Notes: a model not told the origin generated them from the sequence alone. DNA of 64,000 nucleotides from Gallionellaceae bacterium (GCA_028714875.1 JAQTLN010000014.1:50499-114498); one strand, 5' to 3'. Counted from the first letter of the stretch, positions 8,653 through 16,795 are shown. Numbers and translations are program-made.

Positions 8653-9861
8653 TCAAAGCACCAGGATGGAATGAATTTCCGACAGCCGCGAAGGCAGTTG
8701 CAGGCTGCGGGATACCTTGGTGTATTCGTCGAAGACGATGATGGCGGTGTCGATGGCGATGTTGTTCGACAGGCCGATGAAGCTGCTGTAGTTGCGGTTG
8801 CGGCTCTGGCCCACATAGAAGTGGGCACCGTCGTGCGCCAGGCCGCGCGCGAAGCCGGGAAACTCGCCGATGCACTGGGCGTTGTTCTTGAGCAGGCGGC
8901 CGCGCAGCGAATCCAGCACCGTCAGGGAACCGTCGATGAGCGCCACGTTGTGCGGCATCCACAGGTCGCCGACCACCGGCCCCAGCTTTTCCCCGGTCAC
9001 CAGATCGAACTCCAGCACCACACCGTCGAACACATTGCGCTTCCAGTTGCCGGAAAGGGAAAACATCGAGACATACAGGCTGTCGCCCACCACCAGACAG
9101 TCGTTGCAATGGTGATGCGGCTCGCCGTCGCGCGCGTGCTTGTGGGAAAGGGCAAATTCGCGCAGCGGATGGAAATCCGCATCCAGTTCGATCACCTTGT
9201 CGGCGTAGCTGCACGTCACATAAAAGCAGCCGCTGGCGGAACTGTGGGAAACGCCATGGGCGCGCACGCCCTTGGGCAGTTCGCCGGCACGGACGATGCG
9301 GTAATCGCGATCCAGCTCCACCAAGCCGAGTTCGTCATCGACCACGATGAAACGCTCGCCGAACTCGATCAGGCCGTGGCAGTTGCCGGAATGCACCTTG
9401 CGGTAGCGCCAGGCGTCGCCGTCCAGATCGAGCTGGTAGAGGCCGCCGCCGCACTGCGGGTCATCCAGCGGCGGCAGGCCGCTGGTGAACAACAGGCGGG
9501 TCTTCAGCGTCTCCATCTCGGCGATGATTCTGAGATCGTTGAGGATGGGGCTGACCAGAAAATCGCTCTCCGGGTCGTAGCCCAGGCCCGCCAACTGCTC
9601 GGACACCTCCAGGAAGGAAGTGGTGCAGATCAGGATGTAGGGCTTTCCGGCCAGGCTGGCGAGCGCGTCCGGCCCGCGCACCACCGTCCCCAACTGCTCG
9701 GTGCCGAGAAGATTCGGGTTGTTGTCGATCAGAAGGTCGATCGGCCGGCCCAGCTTGCGCAGGGTCTTCGCGGCGATGTTGCCGCCGCCCCAGAGCACCA
9801 GCGGGCGCCCGGCGGCGAATTTCGCCACCTCCTGAAAAGTTCTGAAACGGAACTTGCGCAA
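8653..9861 (-). CDS. Sugar-locus protein: nucleotide-binding-like N-terminus plus beta-propeller
   Basis: 402 residues if started at the TTG at 9861, which has AGGAGA at ideal spacing and leaves a 25-bp gap to the upstream stop. A GTG at 9906 would add 15 residues but overlaps the upstream gene. Residues ~15-110 look Rossmann-like (LVLWGGGNIAAKTLRKLG, LIDNNPNLLG). Residues ~140-402 contain repeated hydrophobic strands and HCNDCLVVGDSLYVSMFS-type blades typical of a TolB/DUF4915-like propeller. No catalytic assignment is possible. Placed between the amidotransferase and a methyltransferase in the same operon. Confidence 0.65.
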   Translation of the reverse strand: MRKFRFRTFQEVAKFAAGRPLVLWGGGNIAAKTLRKLGRPIDLLIDNNPNLLGTEQLGTVVRGPDALASLAGKPYILICTTSFLEVSEQLAGLGYDPESDFLVSPILNDLRIIAEMETLKTRLLFTSGLPPLDDPQCGGGLYQLDLDGDAWRYRKVHSGNCHGLIEFGERFIVVDDELGLVELDRDYRIVRAGELPKGVRAHGVSHSSASGCFYVTCSYADKVIELDADFHPLREFALSHKHARDGEPHHHCNDCLVVGDSLYVSMFSLSGNWKRNVFDGVVLEFDLVTGEKLGPVVGDLWMPHNVALIDGSLTVLDSLRGRLLKNNAQCIGEFPGFARGLAHDGAHFYVGQSRNRNYSSFIGLSNNIAIDTAIIVFDEYTKVSRSLQLPSRLSEIHSILVL

Positions 9862-9886
9862 GAGCGGTCTCCTGTTTGTGCCTTGG

Positions 9887-11104
9887 TCAGCGCTGGTAAC
9901 GCGCACGACGGGGATCGTCGGCCGCCAGATGCACCGGCCCGTAGGACGATTCGCCGCCCCAAAGGTTGTCCTTCACCCACTCGTTGCCGACGATGCGCCA
10001 CACGCGCGGGTCGCGGAAGGTATCGGCAATGGCGTCGAACTCGGCTTCGCTCATGCCCACATAGACCAGCCAGCGCTCCAGATCGCGGCGCGGTTTGACG
10101 TGGTCGTACTTGCGCACCATTTCGATCCCCCGCTCGCGCGTCATCAGCCCGAGGCGGATGTCCTTGCAGGAGTGGTCGCTGGCGCGGCCATAGCCGAACT
10201 TGATGAACTTCATGTAGTCGTGGATGCCGTTCTCGTGCATGTCGTCCAGGTTGGAGATGGTGCGATAGGTGCGCTCGAACGGCTGCCGCGCCGGCTCCCA
10301 GTGGTACAACTCCTCGGACAGCCGGGCGTTGCGGTTGCCGTCCCAGGCATCGTAGAAACCCAGGTAGATGCCGCGCACCCCCAAATCGTCGATCTCGTCG
10401 TCGCTGGGGTATTGCGCCCAGTGCAGATCGCGCGGAGTGATGCCCTGCTTCAACTCGGAGCGGCCCAGGCGCTCCAGGCCGGCGTCGGTGAAATCATGCC
10501 AGTCGAAACCGTGCAGGTCGTGCTCCACCCGCGTCTTGGCGGTGAACTCGGCGAAGTCGTTGTAGGAGAACATGCCGCCCAGATCCATCCAGCCATATTC
10601 GCCCCAGAGAATTAGCGGAATCTTGTAGCGCACCGCCATCTGGATCGGATAGGTCTTGATGCCGCAGTGGTTGTGCCAGTTCATGTCGCCGTGCAGGGTG
10701 AAACCCAGGCGGTTCATGCGCACCAACACATCCTGGCTGGGCCGAAAGATGATGTGGTCGGCGTCGAACTCCTCGCGCATGCGCTGGAGATTGGCCTCGC
10801 CCTCCGGCAGGAAGTTGTTGCCGTGGTAAGTCACCAGCAGCGGCCGCAGCTTGAGTTCCTTGATAGCGAAGTGGGTCTGGAAATAACTGTCCTTGCCGCC
10901 CCCCACGGGAATCAACACGTCATAGCCGTCCGGGTTGCGGTACTGGTCCACCAGTTCCTCCATCATCGCGCGCCGCTCCGACCAGTCGATGGTCTCGACC
11001 TGCGCCGCCACCCGGCAGCCGGAACAGACGCCGTGTTCGTCGAAAGTCAGAGGCGCGGCGGAACTGCTGGGATAAACGCATTGGGTGCAGTAGCGGATGG
11101 TCAA
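9887..11104 (-). CDS. N-acetyl sugar amidotransferase (WbpG/PseA family)
   Basis: 405 residues. The N-terminal CTQCVYP...CSGC zinc-knuckle-like motif and the adenine-nucleotide alpha-hydrolase/PP-loop-like segment LIPVGGGKDSYFQTHF (about residues 65-80) are diagnostic of the TIGR03573 family. Known members (WbpG in Pseudomonas O antigens, PseA/PtmG in Campylobacter) convert an N-acetyl group of a nucleotide or nonulosonic sugar to acetamidino, using ammonia made by dedicated HisH- and HisF-like partners. Those partners are present at 15029 and 14131, so the complete amidination module is in this window. Product is probably an acetamidino derivative of pseudaminic acid. Confidence 0.85.
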   Translation of the reverse strand: MTIRYCTQCVYPSSSAAPLTFDEHGVCSGCRVAAQVETIDWSERRAMMEELVDQYRNPDGYDVLIPVGGGKDSYFQTHFAIKELKLRPLLVTYHGNNFLPEGEANLQRMREEFDADHIIFRPSQDVLVRMNRLGFTLHGDMNWHNHCGIKTYPIQMAVRYKIPLILWGEYGWMDLGGMFSYNDFAEFTAKTRVEHDLHGFDWHDFTDAGLERLGRSELKQGITPRDLHWAQYPSDDEIDDLGVRGIYLGFYDAWDGNRNARLSEELYHWEPARQPFERTYRTISNLDDMHENGIHDYMKFIKFGYGRASDHSCKDIRLGLMTRERGIEMVRKYDHVKPRRDLERWLVYVGMSEAEFDAIADTFRDPRVWRIVGNEWVKDNLWGGESSYGPVHLAADDPRRARYQR

Positions 11105-11174
11105 TTGAGTCTCCTATTGTTTGGCTGGATGCGTAGGCCACGACCAAGGTCGCCCAACGGAAACCGCATCGCGG

Positions 11175-11456
11175 TTATTGCTTGGAAAGCGCGCTTTCCG
11201 GACTTCCCGCCTGAACGGCATTTTTGGCATTTTGAATATCAAAAACAATAGTGTCAGAACTAAAGTCTTGTTCATTTGGCCAAGCAATACCATGATGCGC
11301 CGGGCGTACCAACGAGAAATAGCTTTGATTGCGCAACTCGTGAAAGGCGCTTCCACCCAGATAAGGCTTAACATCAAATACACCAGAAACGCCACTACTT
11401 GTGACAATCTCAACACGGTAATCATCAAGCGGAACTACTTTTATAATGGTGTCCAT
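11175..11456 (-). CDS. DUF2442 domain protein
   Basis: 93 residues starting at the ATG at 11456 (AGGA 8 nt upstream). The fold is the small beta-rich DUF2442 pattern: PLDDYRVEIVTSSGVSGVFDV, then a FHELRNQSYFSLV helix and the closing GIAWPNEQD motif. Family members sit beside DUF4160 proteins in putative toxin-antitoxin pairs, as here (11-bp gap to 11467-11736). The base composition of this patch is clearly lower in GC than its neighbours, suggesting acquisition. Its role as toxin or antitoxin is unproven. Confidence 0.8.
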   Translation of the reverse strand: MDTIIKVVPLDDYRVEIVTSSGVSGVFDVKPYLGGSAFHELRNQSYFSLVRPAHHGIAWPNEQDFSSDTIVFDIQNAKNAVQAGSPESALSKQ

Positions 11457-11466
11457 GACTATTATC

Positions 11467-11736
11467 CTAGCGTAGTGGGTCAATCTTGAAAACTGATTCG
11501 CCATTTACCGCCAACTTCCAGTTGGCAAGCAAATCCTCGCGGTGGATTTCAATCCATGCTTGAACCAACTTTAGCTTCGGGCTTGGCAGATTACCACTGA
11601 GAACGGTGCCGTCCCCAATAGAAATTGATGCCTCAAACTCTGCGTATTCCGCATGTATGTGAGGGCAATTGTGTTTTTTGTTGTCATAGAAATACATCAA
11701 AATCAGAATGCCGTAAAACATCGAAATCGTAGGCAT
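11467..11736 (-). CDS. DUF4160 domain protein
   Basis: 89 residues from the ATG at 11736, chosen because AGGAG lies 7 nt upstream. The core YFYDNKKHNCPHIHAEYAEF with the HIH motif and the C-terminal AWIEIHREDLLANW are the DUF4160 signature. The gene is upstream of and cotranscribed with a DUF2442 gene, a combination often predicted to be a toxin-antitoxin pair. Lower GC than the surrounding glycan genes. No catalytic activity is established for the family to my knowledge. Confidence 0.8.
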   Translation of the reverse strand: MPTISMFYGILILMYFYDNKKHNCPHIHAEYAEFEASISIGDGTVLSGNLPSPKLKLVQAWIEIHREDLLANWKLAVNGESVFKIDPLR

Positions 11737-11902
11737 ACGCATACTCCTAATTACAAGGCGCCCATACATCCATGATCAAGCTGGAACGCGCGAAACGTCA
11801 ACCATAAAGTGAACTGGCATTTCGCACGCTCCATTTAACCGCCAATTGAGCGTAGCGACTGAAATAACATTCAATTACCCCTAAAAAAACCATGATCCAC
11901 CT

Positions 11903-12016
11903 CCAATGCCGTTAAGTTAGCGATTTTCATAGAGATCGGCGATCGTGACTCGATAAAAAAAACAGTACTTGAGTAACGCAAAATCAGCGGCCCTCGGCAT
12001 AACTTAACGGCATTGG
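11903..12016. mobile_element. 114-bp MITE-like element
   Basis: Perfect 17-bp terminal inverted repeats (CCAATGCCGTTAAGTTA at 11903-11919 and its complement at 12000-12016) enclose about 80 bp with no ORF. This is the structure of a miniature inverted-repeat transposable element mobilised by an IS elsewhere. No target duplication is evident. It occupies the centre of the 403-bp gap 11737-12139, in which I see no gene. Confidence 0.7.
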
Positions 12017-12139
12017 GTCTACCCGCCATTGTTATGAAACATTAAGCAAACCCACTTCACCCCGAAAGTTGACCGCCAAAATTAATATAAATCGAGGAAT
12101 GACCAGAAAAGATGGGCATGCCGTACAGAGAATCCTTAA

Positions 12140-13021
12140 TTACATCCGCTTACCAAAATTTTCAAACGATTGGCGAGCTAGCGTCAGCAATACATCTCGT
12201 TGTTTTCCTTCTACCGCCGAGTCAATTCTTGCTCTATATTGGTGCCACTGCGTATCATACGATAAAGTTTCAATTCCTACATCCTCAAGTTGATCATCGC
12301 TTACCTTTGTTTTAGGCAACTTGATTGACATCAGAACATGCGCCTTTCTTGGCATAAACATAATAAAATTCAGTGGAGCACCAGCGATACCAAGACCAAT
12401 GTAATGTTTATTGTATCTAAGCGTAGCTTTCGGCTCAACCTCATTAACCAACTTCAATAAGTCATCGGTAAGAGCCAATATTTTCTTAGTTCCACGTTTT
12501 GTTTCCCAAAATGCTCGGTCAGTAGGTTCCGCTAGAGGCTCATCTTCATCGACTAGGCCATAAGTCATTTCATCAAGCACCTTTACAAAAGTAAGTGCGT
12601 GCTGATCACCAACTTTATAAGCCGTCATTTTTAATGCTACAAGCGGAATGGCGCCATTGAACAACTGAATAACATTCAAAAAACGAGAGGTTATCTCTTC
12701 CGCAATTATAACAGCGGCATGCTCATATTGTGGATACCTTTTTCTTTCGATGTCCCAGTATTCAATTGTCCGAATGATATGGCTTTCATCCGTCGCGCCC
12801 AACTAAATTTCAACCTCGTAACGTTTGAGCGTCTCAGGATCTTGTAGCAACAAATCAAGTCGGCCTGCACTTGGCTGAATCCGCTCCTTGTCTTTAAGGA
12901 CAAGATCACCGAGACCGAGAAGTGAAGGCTCATCTGCAATTTGATCCTGAACCCACTTTTCCGTAAGCAAATTAGATCTTTTCAAACCAACAGATTCGAG
13001 CTTCATTTTCAATAAATCCAT
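12140..13021 (-). pseudogene. Restriction-endonuclease-like (NucS/DUF5655-type) gene with in-frame amber codon
   Basis: Two ORFs in the same frame (13021-12803 and 12802-12140) abut at a TAG codon. Joined, they give a ~294-residue protein whose N-terminal half has a PD-(D/E)XK-like pattern: GRLDLLLQDPE followed by RYEVEI-stop-LGATDE. In related proteins as I recall them, the position of the stop is a Gln (CAG), so a single C-to-T change explains it. The C-terminal half continues with the conserved HIIRTIEYWDIERKRYPQ and ITSRFLNVIQLFNG. The second half could only be made by readthrough or by a TTG start. Low GC, like the adjacent toxin-antitoxin genes. Confidence 0.75.
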
Positions 13022-13079
13022 AAATAAATAGTATCATTGTGAGCAGTCCCGGCCACATGGCCTAATGGCTTTTTTTAGA

Positions 13080-13348
13080 CGGGGAATTCTGGTATTAATA
13101 TTTCCCTATGATGGCATGCAAGGATTGCGCTTTGTTTTTCAACCCAACGGCAGTCAGATTTACCGACATCCTCTCCGCTTGCCTGGTGTAGATCAGTTGC
13201 CAACACACCAGCCGAGTTCCTTGCCGCTTTGTTCCGGCGGCGTAACGAAACTTTCCCGGATCGACTCCCACATTCCCGGTATGGAAAGCAGAAACAAGAT
13301 TTCCTGAATTGCGCCTCAGTCTTCCCGCAAGCGCGGAACCGTATTGTT
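13080..13348 (-). pseudogene. Decayed second copy of yefM-yoeB
   Basis: Reading the minus strand gives the C-terminal half of a YefM-like antitoxin with an internal stop (GAIQEILFLLSIPGMWESIR...TPPEQSGKELGW). This is followed directly by the N-terminal third of a YoeB-like toxin (QLIYTRQAERM...LKNKAQSLHAIIGKY) that hits a stop. Both parts match the intact pair at 13556-14058 almost residue for residue in places, so this is a duplicated and eroded copy. The ~200 bp between the copies carries a short AT-rich palindrome near 13400-13430 and no gene. Confidence 0.75.
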
Positions 13349-13555
13349 ACTTGGCACCATGTAATTCGTAGCGGGCCGCCTCCCGCAAGGCGGGCAGGTC
13401 TCACTGATCGCCTATATATCGGCGATAGTGGCTTATGGAACTGGTTTCGTGATGTGCTACCGCCGCAATCGTCGTAGGAGGCCCACTTGCGGGCCGAAGC
13501 GCTCGGCAGCCGCATAGTGAAAACGCTCAAACGGGCGGAGGTTTCCACCGTTGCT

Positions 13556-13819
13556 CTATTCATAGTGCGACCACATGCGCAATATTTTGACGATGTGCCG
13601 CGCTTCCATAACCTGATAAACCAGCCGGTGCTGGATATTGATCCTTCGCGAACAGGCTCCGACCAGATCGCCGACCAGCTTCTCGTAAGGCGGGGGATTC
13701 TGGAATGGGTTTTCCTTGATGATGGCAAGCAAGGACTTCGCTTTGTCCTTCAATCCGGCGGCGGCCAGTTTGCGGGCGTCCTTCTCGGCCGCCCTGGTGT
13801 AGACCAGTTGCCAATTCAC
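13556..13819 (-). CDS. yoeB: YoeB/Txe-family mRNA interferase toxin
   Basis: 87 residues, family-typical length (E. coli YoeB is 84). The ribosome-dependent RNase fold is visible: WQLVYTRAAEKDARKL at the start, then LVGDLVGACSRRINIQHRLVYQV carrying the conserved Arg residues, and the terminal WSHYE with the His-Tyr pair used in catalysis. It cleaves mRNA in the ribosomal A site when free of antitoxin. It overlaps the antitoxin gene by 4 bp (ATGA), the usual arrangement, so expression is coupled and autorepressed by the complex. Confidence 0.9.
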   Translation of the reverse strand: MNWQLVYTRAAEKDARKLAAAGLKDKAKSLLAIIKENPFQNPPPYEKLVGDLVGACSRRINIQHRLVYQVMEARHIVKILRMWSHYE

Positions 13820-14058
13820 CAGTCGAGTTCCTTACCGCATTGTTCCGGCGGCGTGGCGAGGCCTTCCCGAATCGACTCCCGCATTCCGGGAATGGAAAGC
13901 AGAAACAAGGTTTCCTGGATTGCACTCCAGTCTTCCTGCGAAAGCAGAACCGCATTGTTTCTTTTTCCGGAGATCACCACAGGTTCATGACTCAGCGCCG
14001 TTTCATCGATGAGCCGGTACAACTTCGTGCGTGCCTCGCTGGCGGTGAGCGTATTCAT
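13816..14058 (-). CDS. yefM: YefM/Phd-family antitoxin
   Basis: 80 residues. The N-terminal Phd/YefM DNA-binding and dimer domain (MNTLTASEARTKLYRLIDE, then VVISGKRNNAVLLSQEDW) precedes a flexible acidic C-terminus that wraps the toxin (IREGLATPPEQCGKELDW). It neutralises the YoeB toxin encoded immediately downstream and represses the operon. It has no relation to the flanking sugar genes, consistent with insertion into the glycan island. Confidence 0.9.
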   Translation of the reverse strand: MNTLTASEARTKLYRLIDETALSHEPVVISGKRNNAVLLSQEDWSAIQETLFLLSIPGMRESIREGLATPPEQCGKELDW

Positions 14059-14130
14059 GTCCTTGATTCCTTGGGTTGGCGGGGCTGAGCGTACGCCGTG
14101 CCGTACGCCTTGGCAAAATGATTTCGGGTA

Positions 14131-14919
14131 TCACATTCTCACCGCCACCCCGGCCCGCGCCAGCGCCCGCTTGCCGCCCCGGTCGGCGAGTTCCTTGAAG
14201 TGCCAGAGGTTGGCCGCCGCAACCGCCGAGGCGCCGGCTTCGATGCCTTTGGCGTAGTGCATGAAGTCGCCGACACCGCCCAGGGCGATGACCGGAATGC
14301 GGGTGGCGGCGGCGACGCGCTGGATCAGGTCGAGGTCGTAGCCGCGTGCCGTGCCGTCCCGGTCGATGCTTTGCAGCAGGATCTCTCCGGCGCCCAGCGC
14401 TTCCACCTTTCTCGCCCAATCTTCGGGCGCCATGCCGGTCGCTTCGCGGCCACCCTCGACACAGACTTCGAGGCGGCCGTCGGGATGGCGGCGCGCGTCG
14501 ATGCTCACCACCACGGCCTGGCTGCCGTAGCGGCGCGCGGCTTCCGTAATCAGCGCCGGTTCGCGCCAGGCCTGGGTGTTGAGGGTGATCTTGTCGGCGC
14601 CGGCGGCGAAGATCGCCTGCATCTGTTCCAGCGAACGGATGCGCCCACCCCAGGTGAGCGGCATGAAACAGGTTTTGCTCACCTCGGTGAGAATTTCCAG
14701 GGACGAGGACAGGCCGCGCACTTTCTTGTCGTCGCGGCGCAGGTCGTAATGGTCGTCGCGGCTGATGTCCAGGTAGATCAGCTCGTCGACGCTCCAATGA
14801 TTGAAACGCTCGACTTCGTGGATGGGGTTGCCGATCACCTGATGGAGGGTGAATTTCTCGCTGCGCACGAGCTGGCCGTTTTGCAGGAGCAGGACGGGAA
14901 TCAGGCGTTTTTTCAGCAT
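14131..14919 (-). CDS. HisF-like ammonia-using synthase of sugar amidination
   Basis: 262-residue (beta/alpha)8 barrel clearly homologous to HisF (SIDARR around Asp141, GEILLQSIDRDGT, VIALGGVGDFMHY). It lacks one of the two catalytic aspartates of true HisF: the segment that normally reads CLDV is PVLLL, so Asp11 is Leu11, while the second Asp is kept. That pattern and the partner genes place it in the WbuZ/HisF2 class, which with HisH2 supplies ammonia for the WbpG-type amidotransferase rather than making histidine. Separated from hisH by a palindromic repeat and a bridging mini-ORF; no Shine-Dalgarno is visible before the ATG. Confidence 0.85.
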   Translation of the reverse strand: MLKKRLIPVLLLQNGQLVRSEKFTLHQVIGNPIHEVERFNHWSVDELIYLDISRDDHYDLRRDDKKVRGLSSSLEILTEVSKTCFMPLTWGGRIRSLEQMQAIFAAGADKITLNTQAWREPALITEAARRYGSQAVVVSIDARRHPDGRLEVCVEGGREATGMAPEDWARKVEALGAGEILLQSIDRDGTARGYDLDLIQRVAAATRIPVIALGGVGDFMHYAKGIEAGASAVAAANLWHFKELADRGGKRALARAGVAVRM

Positions 14920-15032
14920 GGCGATGTAGCGCCGGCTGATGAAGCCCCTACCCTTCGGTAATCCTTGCCGGCAGTTTTGTTCAGCCCTACGAAGCCGGCG
15001 GGGATGCCGGCGCTACAGGTTGCGCCACTCAT
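14913..15032 (-). other. Bridging mini-ORF through palindromic repeat, hisH to hisF
   Basis: The hisH stop overlaps an ATG (ATGA). This opens a 39-codon frame straight through the palindrome at 14925-15017 (TGTAGCGCCGGC...GCCGGCGCTACA in plus orientation) and stops at a TGA overlapping the hisF start (ATGCTGA). AAGG lies just before the upstream ATGA. The frame would carry ribosomes from hisH to hisF. Whether the peptide is made is unknown. Confidence 0.55.
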
Positions 15033-15661
15033 GCCTTGCCCACCCGGCTCAGCCAGTTGCTCAGCAGTTTCAGCCCGGCGCGGTGGCTTTTTTCCGGGTG
15101 GAATTGCACCGCGCTGATGTTGCCGGCTTCCAGACTGGCGGTGAATTCGACGCCGTGTTCGCAGGTGGAGCTGACGACGCCGGGGTCGTCGGCGACAAAA
15201 ACGTAGCTGTGCACGAAGTAGAAGTTTTCGCCGTCGGGGAGGTCGGCATAAAGGCCGTCATGGCGGCGGATGGCGAGATCGTTCCAGCCGATGTGCGGCA
15301 GCCGGAAATCACCGTCTGGCGGTGGGGCCAGGCGCTCGACCCGGCCGGGGATCAAGCCCAGGCCGGCGCTGTGGCCGTGTTCGCTGCCGCTGTCGGCCAG
15401 CAACTGCATGCCCAGGCAGATGCCCAGGAAGGGCTTGCCCTGTTCCAGCACGGCCTCGCGCAGGGCGGGGAGGAAGCCGCCGGCGCGCAGGTTTTCCATG
15501 CCGGCGGCGAAGGCGCCGACGCCGGGCAGGATGATGGCGTCGGCCGTCGCCAGTTCCTCGGGATGGCGCGTCCGCAACGGTGTGGCGCCGGCGGCGGCGA
15601 GAGCGTTGCACACCGAACTCAGGTTGCCCATGCCGTAGTCGATCACGACGATACGCGCCAT
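15029..15661 (-). CDS. HisH-like glutamine amidotransferase of sugar amidination
   Basis: 210 residues from the ATG at 15661 (MARIVVIDYGMGN). It is a class I glutamine amidotransferase: nucleophile Cys82 in GICLGMQLL and the His/Glu of QFHPEKS near residue 190. It hydrolyses glutamine and passes ammonia to its HisF-like partner. Its position with a HisF paralogue lacking Asp11, and with a WbpG-family enzyme in the same locus, argues for acetamidino-sugar synthesis rather than histidine biosynthesis; no other his genes are near. Confidence 0.85.
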   Translation of the reverse strand: MARIVVIDYGMGNLSSVCNALAAAGATPLRTRHPEELATADAIILPGVGAFAAGMENLRAGGFLPALREAVLEQGKPFLGICLGMQLLADSGSEHGHSAGLGLIPGRVERLAPPPDGDFRLPHIGWNDLAIRRHDGLYADLPDGENFYFVHSYVFVADDPGVVSSTCEHGVEFTASLEAGNISAVQFHPEKSHRAGLKLLSNWLSRVGKA

Positions 15662-15662
15662 G

Positions 15663-15743
15663 TCAGTACCGCCAGGCCGTCCCAAGGTACTGACACGCCC
15701 CCCCGGGGGGCAGCGAACGAAGTGAGCGTGGGGGCCGTTTCAT
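15663..15743 (-). other. Bridging mini-ORF through GC palindrome, pseI to hisH
   Basis: Starting two bases after the pseI stop, a 26-codon ORF runs through a palindromic run (GCCCCCACGCTCACTTCG against CCCCCCGGGGGGG) and ends with TGA one base before the hisH ATG. It resembles the other repeat-spanning mini-ORFs in the window, though neither start nor stop overlaps here. Expression is unproven. Confidence 0.45.
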
Positions 15744-15745
15744 AG

Positions 15746-16795
15746 TCACTCCAGGTGGCGCCAGGCCAGCGGCGTGCCGGCGGCCAGATCGACGCGGGCG
15801 CGGCGTCCCAGCACTTCCGGCAGATGCTTGGGCGCCAGGCCGTTGGCGGGGCGCACCGAACGGATGTTGTCCAGGGTCAGCGTTTCGCCCGCGCGGATCG
15901 GCCGCGCCACGTAGAGGGAGCGGCGGAAAGCGGCGCTGCGTTCCTCGCTGGGGGCGCGCTCGTAGCTGACCCGGCCGAGTGCCGCGTGGGCGGCGCGGCA
16001 ATCTCGCGCCAGGGCGGCAAGTTCCTCGGGTTCCAGGGAAAAAGCGGCATCGGGGCCGCCGTCGGCACGGCGCAGGGTGAAGTGTTTTTCCACCATCACC
16101 GCGCCCAGCGTCACCGCCGCGACGGCGACGGCGCTGCCGGGGGTGTGGTCGGAGAGGCCGACTGGACAGGCAAAGGTGGCGGCGAGATGCGGCAGGGTGA
16201 GGAGGTTGCTGTCTTCCACGGGCGTCGGGTAGCCGCTGACGCAATGCAGCAGCAGCAGGTCGTCGCAACCGGCGTCGCGCGCGGCGCGCACGGCGGTCTC
16301 GATCTCGCCCAGGTCGGCCATGCCGGTGGACATGATCAGCGGTTTGCCGGTGGCGGCGGCGCGCTGGATCAGGGGGATGTCCACCAGCTCGAACGAGGCG
16401 ATCTTGTAGGCGGGCGCATCCAGCGTTTCCAGCAGGTCGATGGCGCTGGCGTCGAAGGGTGAGCTGAACAGGGTGAGGCCGAGTTGCCGCGCCTTCGCGA
16501 ACAGGGGTTCATGCCAATCCCACGGGGTGTGCGCCTCCTGGTAGAGGTCATGCAGGCTGCGGCCGTCCCAGAGGCCGCCGTGGATGACGAATTCCGGGCT
16601 GTCATGATCCAGGGTGATGGTGTCGGCGGTGTAGGTCTGCATTTTCACCGCGTCCACGCCGGCCGCCTTGGCGGCTTCCAGAATGGCGAAGGCGCGTTCC
16701 AGGTCGCCCAGGTGATTGGCCGACATCTCCGCGACGATGTAGGGCGGCTCGCCCGGTGCGATGAGCCTGTCGGCGATTTTGATTTGCGGCGTCAT
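15746..16795 (-). CDS. pseI: Pseudaminic acid synthase
   Basis: 349 residues from the ATG at 16795, which overlaps the upstream stop as ATGA. The NeuB-type TIM barrel is clear: YIVAEMSANHLGDLERA at the start, VDAVKMQTYTADT, the PseI-like TPWDWHEPLF segment, then LFSSPFDASAIDLLE and YKIASFELVDIPLI. A C-terminal SAF/antifreeze-like domain follows (~residues 290-349, YVARPIRAGETLT). It condenses 2,4-diacetamido-2,4,6-trideoxy-altrose with phosphoenolpyruvate to make pseudaminic acid, the sugar that decorates flagellin in many bacteria. Annotation as PseI rather than legionaminic LegI rests on that motif and on the pseB/C/F/G neighbours. Confidence 0.88.
   Translation of the reverse strand: MTPQIKIADRLIAPGEPPYIVAEMSANHLGDLERAFAILEAAKAAGVDAVKMQTYTADTITLDHDSPEFVIHGGLWDGRSLHDLYQEAHTPWDWHEPLFAKARQLGLTLFSSPFDASAIDLLETLDAPAYKIASFELVDIPLIQRAAATGKPLIMSTGMADLGEIETAVRAARDAGCDDLLLLHCVSGYPTPVEDSNLLTLPHLAATFACPVGLSDHTPGSAVAVAAVTLGAVMVEKHFTLRRADGGPDAAFSLEPEELAALARDCRAAHAALGRVSYERAPSEERSAAFRRSLYVARPIRAGETLTLDNIRSVRPANGLAPKHLPEVLGRRARVDLAAGTPLAWRHLE

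Noticed and set aside
7358..9214. 618-codon version of the methyltransferase
   Set aside because: The first ~196 codons lie in the upstream propeller gene in another frame; the ATG at 8623 has a proper ribosome-binding site.
14131..15661. HisF and HisH as histidine biosynthesis enzymes
   Set aside because: Asp11 of HisF is missing, no other his genes are near, and a WbpG-type amidotransferase is in the same locus.
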